Source: CAYXDR01 sp046498185 (GTDB lineage Bacteria > Desulfobacterota > DSM-4660 > Desulfatiglandales > Desulfatiglandaceae). Taken from it: a stretch of 64,000 bases of DNA. A program made the translations under genes and the position numbers. The stretch spans positions 1 to 64,000 of the forward strand of contig JAWOBE010000179.1 in the NCBI GenBank assembly GCA_046498185.1, in the 5' to 3' direction. The notes beneath the pieces were generated by a model. The model had not been told where the DNA came from and ran no database searches. It saw only the letters and a program-made list of their open reading frames with translations. Shown piece after piece: positions 61,501 through 64,000 of the stretch. Numbering within the stretch: position 1 is the stretch's first letter; the number at the start of each line of letters is the position of its first letter.

Positions 61501-62230
61501 CCCGGCGCTTTGCAAAGGATGCGGAATTTGTGCCGCCGGTTGTCCCCAAAAGGCCATCGATATGCTTCATTTCCGCGACAGCCAGATTCTGGCTGCTGTC
61601 GAAGCAGGGGCGGAAAAGGTGCAGAGGATGAAAAAAACGGAGCTCGAAGTTCGAAAAAAATACAGCACATCGGGATCCGGCTACCTGGTTGCCGACGATT
61701 ACTATTATCATTCCGGACACACATGGGCGAAGCCCATCAAAGGCGGCCGCGTCCTGATCGGGGTGGATGATTTTGCGGGAAAAATTCTTGGAAAAGCCGA
61801 CCGGCTGAACCTTCCGGAACCCGGAACCGTCTTGAAGCAGGATCGGCCGGGATGGTCTTTAAACCGTTCGGGCCGCCGGGCCGCCTTTCTTGCACCGGTA
61901 AGCGGACGGGTCTTCGCGGTCAACGAAAAGGTGGTAGCGAACCCTGAAATATTACTAAAAGACCCGTATGGTAAAGGATGGCTGCTCGTGCTCGAGCCTT
62001 CGCTTGTGAAGCCCAAAGAGATTGAAGCCCTTTACAGCGGAGATCAAAGCTTCCGATGGATCGAGAAAGAATTCCAGGCATTGCTGGATCTCATGGGGCC
62101 TCAACATGAACGGCTGGCCTCGACCGGAGGCGGTCCTATTGAAGACCTGTTCGACAAGTTCCCTGAAATTGGTTGGAAAAAGCTGGTTGGAACATTCTTA
62201 AAAACGACGGATGACCGGCCGGCCGATTAA
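58574..62230 (+). CDS. hdrA: Selenocysteine-containing double HdrA fused to GcvH-like domain
   Basis: 1218 residues, read through an in-frame TGA at 58751 (Sec60, in TFPTNECAM-U-ILSPKLVEVG); AAGGAG precedes the ATG at 58574. The first HdrA half has FAD motif VIGGGISGIQASLDLAE, ferredoxin motifs CIACGLCAEKCP and CRACEKFCP, and the internal cluster set YCSGVCCMYAVKEA. The second half starts near residue 456 (IGVFVCHCGINIGG), with FAD motif VVGGGLAGMTAAVQLAD and YCSRICCTSS, but no Sec/Cys-type CAM site. Two more ferredoxin motifs (CIGCGFCEASCP, CKGCGICAAGCP) precede a GcvH-like domain (about 1034-1218) with no lipoyl lysine. HdrA is the flavin subunit for electron bifurcation. Confidence 0.93.
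58769..58786 (+). promoter_or_regulatory. Predicted bacterial SECIS element of hdrA (first)
   Basis: CTGGTC (58769-58774), loop GAGGTC, GGCCGG (58781-58786): a 6-bp stem with G-T pairs. The loop AGGTC resembles that of the E. coli fdhF SECIS, and its GG begins 24 bases after the last base of the TGA. Confidence 0.7.
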
Positions 62231-62256
62231 CACACAGGCCCACGAAAGGTAAAAAA

Positions 62257-63009
62257 ATGACGGAAAAATTCAAACCACGAATCCTGGCGTTTCTCTGCAA
62301 TTGGTGCGCCTATGCAGGTGCAGACCTTGCCGGCGTTTCAAGGATACAATATCCGCCCACGATACGGGTGATACGGGTGATGTGCTCCGGCCGGGTCGAT
62401 CCTGCTTTCATCGTCAATGGTCTTGCAAAGGGTTTTGACGGCGTGATGGTATCCGGGTGACACATCGGTGAGTGTCATTACCTGGATGGTAATGTTCATG
62501 CGGAAAAGGAAATGGAGATCGTTCGGTTCCTGTTGGACCTCTCCGGCATAGGTTCCGATCGTTTATTCATGCGGTGGGTCAGCGCCTCGGAAGGCGCCCA
62601 GTTCGCCGCCTACGTAAAGGAATTCAGCGAAACGGTGGAAAGACTCGGGCCGTTCATGCCTGGCGACTTTGAAATCCCACTGGCTGCTCTTGAAAGCACA
62701 TTACATGCTCCGCGTTTGCGGTGGCTGACCGGAATGGAGATTAAAATTACCGAACAAGGCAATGTCTACCAGGAAAAAATTGATAAGTCCGACTACCGGG
62801 ACACCCTTGAAAGTGCAGCCCGCGAAGAATACGAAAAGGCCCTTGTGTTGGAATCGCTTCGCAGGGAGCACACCAGCGTCCGGGAAATCGCCATCGAAAC
62901 GGGTATGCCCGTTTATACGGTCTCATGTCGACTTAATGAACTCGAAAGAGCCAGACTGGTGGAGTTGAAAACCTACCGGGGGAGCACCCCGGAATTCAGA
63001 GGAGCGTAG
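62257..63009 (+). CDS. mvhD: Selenocysteine-containing MvhD with C-terminal helix-turn-helix-like extension
   Basis: 250 residues reading through the TGA at 62458 (Sec68, GVMVSG-U-HIGECHYLDGN). The N-terminal 140 residues are the MvhD/VhuD [2Fe-2S] protein that carries electrons into HdrA: FLCNWCAYAGADLAGVSR, RVMCSGRVDPAF, and the U-x4-C pair; in Cys homologues the U is Cys. Residues about 150-250 are additional; they contain a segment like a winged helix (TSVREIAIETGMPVYTVSCRLNELERARLVEL). Translation past the TGA stays in the same frame to a TAG at 63007. It follows the first hdrA by 26 bases. Confidence 0.93.
62476..62494 (+). promoter_or_regulatory. Predicted bacterial SECIS element of mvhD
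   Basis: CATTACC (62476-62482) and GGTAATG (62488-62494) form a perfect 7-bp stem around loop TGGAT. The loop GG begins 24 bases after the TGA, the same distance as in both hdrA genes. The stem also encodes conserved residues HYLDGN. Confidence 0.8.
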
Positions 63010-63057
63010 GACAAAACATGCCGGGTCTACTTTTGATAGACCCTCTAGAGGTCAAAT

Positions 63058-64000
63058 ATGGATATAGCAGAGAAAAAAAATGACAGAATAGGTTCGGTTA
63101 TTGTGGTTGGAGCCGGGATTTCCGGCATGCAGTCGGCGCTCGATCTGGCAGGCTCCGGTTTTTATGTTTACCTGGTGGACAGCTCTCCCAGCATCGGTGG
63201 GATGATGGCGCAGCTGGACAAAACCTTCCCGACAAACGACTGTGCGATGTGAATCATCTCACCCAAGCTGGTCGAGGTCGGCCGCCATACAAATATAGAG
63301 GTGATCACCAATTCGGAAATCGACAAGCTGGAAGGAGAACAGGGCAACTTTCAGGTTACGCTTAAAAACAACCCGAGATTTATAGATCCGACGGCATGCA
63401 CGGGTTGTGGGCTCTGCAGCCAAGCCTGCCCGGTGACCGCAATCAATGAATTCGACTGCCGCCTTTCTCAAAGGTCGGCCGCTTTCATCCCCTATGCTCA
63501 AGCAGTACCGTTGGCCTACAGCATCGACCGCAAACGATGCATCGGCTGCGGTCTCTGTGAAAAAATCTGTCTGGCTGGCGCGGTCCAATACGACGACGCC
63601 CCGCGGGAAACACAGCTGAATGTCGGAGCGGTCGTCCTCGCCACCGGGAACCGGACCTTCGACCCGTCTGATCTCGACACCTACAGATACAATGAGTGTC
63701 CGAATGTCATAACAAGCCTGGAGTTCGAGCGGATTCTCAATGCCTCCGGCCCCTATATGGGGCACCTGATGCGACCTTACGACCGTGAGGAACCGCGCAA
63801 AATAGCCTGGATACAGTGCGTGGGTTCGAGAAGTCTCCAAAACGGGGCCAAGCCTTACTGTTCCTCGGTTTGCTGCATGTACGCGGTGAAGGAGGCCGTG
63901 ATCGCCAAGGAACATGCACATGGAGATCTCGACACCGCGGTGTTCTTTATGGACATGCGAACCTATGGAAAAGAATTCGAACAGTACTATGAACGCGCCT
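63058..64000 (+). CDS. hdrA: Second selenocysteine-containing HdrA (cut by window edge)
   Basis: At least 314 codons, open to the window edge. In-frame TGA at 63250 gives Sec65 in TFPTNDCAM-U-IISPKLVEVG. FAD motif VVGAGISGMQSALDLAGS, ferredoxin motifs CTGCGLCSQACP and CIGCGLCEKICL (Leu instead of Pro), and the internal cluster motif YCSSVCCMYAVKEA are visible. It starts 48 bases after mvhD with GAGG upstream of the ATG. It is a paralogue of the first half of the preceding hdrA; whether it is a single or double HdrA cannot be seen. Confidence 0.93.
63268..63285 (+). promoter_or_regulatory. Predicted bacterial SECIS element of second hdrA
   Basis: CTGGTC (63268-63273), loop GAGGTC, GGCCGC (63280-63285); all but the outermost pair form. 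Loop GG begins 24 bases after the TGA at 63250-63252. Nearly identical to the element at 58769, partly because it also encodes the conserved LVEVG. Confidence 0.7.

Noticed and set aside
58574..63252. Broken (pseudo) hdrA and mvhD genes with premature TGA stops
   Set aside because: Homology continues in the same frame directly after each TGA, at a conserved Cys site, with a hairpin at a constant distance. Selenocysteine explains all three.
1..64000. tRNA, rRNA, CRISPR arrays, insertion sequences and prophage
   Set aside because: All intergenic regions were read by eye; no cloverleaf with a CCA-type end, no regular spacer array, and no transposase, integrase or phage structural protein was seen. 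A tRNAscan or CRISPR search could not be run.

Overview
The window looks like a chromosomal segment of an anaerobic, probably sulfate-reducing or syntrophic bacterium of the Desulfobacterota (old Deltaproteobacteria). This is inferred from gene content: HdrA and MvhD proteins with in-frame UGA (selenocysteine) codons, a tungsten/molybdenum aldehyde:ferredoxin oxidoreductase, Ni-enzyme maturation genes (CooC, CooT), many small ferredoxins, TRAP and TTT transporters, and sigma-54 control. No rRNA, tRNA, CRISPR array, insertion sequence or phage gene was recognised. Base composition is moderately GC-rich, with a conspicuous AT-rich patch near 5.0-5.8 kb.

Layout. 1-2.0 kb: start of sfsA (cut by the window edge), a beta-carbonic anhydrase and a COG0731-type radical SAM protein. 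2.2-13.4 kb: a TetR regulator with a self-overlapping operator, then a co-directional cluster of a lone receiver, a TSUP anion transporter, a small membrane protein, a PEP-synthase-like protein without the PEP barrel, two cytidylate-kinase-like proteins (one fused to a receiver and lacking its P-loop lysine), a full sensor kinase, a receiver, a kinase-like protein with only the His-acceptor part intact, and another receiver. This appears to be a multi-receiver phosphorelay wired to phosphotransfer proteins, and I know of no described function for it. 13.5-20 kb: cupin, nucleoside phosphorylase, ligA, acylphosphatase, a lipoprotein and recN. 20-24.4 kb: a minor-pilin operon (fimT, pilW, pilV, pilX, short pilY1). 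24.6-32.4 kb: a second TSUP transporter, an M16C protease, an XRE-cupin regulator, a cold-shock gene and a tandem KamA-like protein with one dead half.

32.4-43.5 kb is a minus-strand catabolic block: GntR regulator, AprA/fumarate-reductase-like flavoprotein, Fe-S/GltD-like partner, TctC-TctB-TctA transporter, MmgE/PrpD protein, a decayed second tctA copy and an amidohydrolase. 43.7-50.5 kb holds a flavin-binding protein, a PAS-domain remnant, and a TRAP transporter with a DUF364 protein, a ferredoxin and the aldehyde:ferredoxin oxidoreductase. 50.6-55.1 kb holds a DUF89 phosphatase, an HD-domain protein, CooT, CooC, ferredoxins, UspA and a NifX-like protein.

55.2-64 kb is the most remarkable part. 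A PAS/sigma-54 activator lies between two candidate sigma-54 promoters, one facing the NifX/ferredoxin/CooC genes and one facing an electron-bifurcation operon. That operon encodes a protein with four Cys-rich repeats and a GcvH-like domain, a double HdrA fused to the same kind of GcvH-like domain, an MvhD with an extra C-terminal helix-turn-helix-like region, and a second HdrA cut by the window edge. The last three each carry one in-frame UGA at the site of a conserved Cys, and each has a hairpin whose loop GG begins 24 nt after the UGA. Both GcvH-like domains lack the lipoyl-lysine. I infer a selenocysteine-dependent heterodisulfide-reductase-type electron-transfer module.
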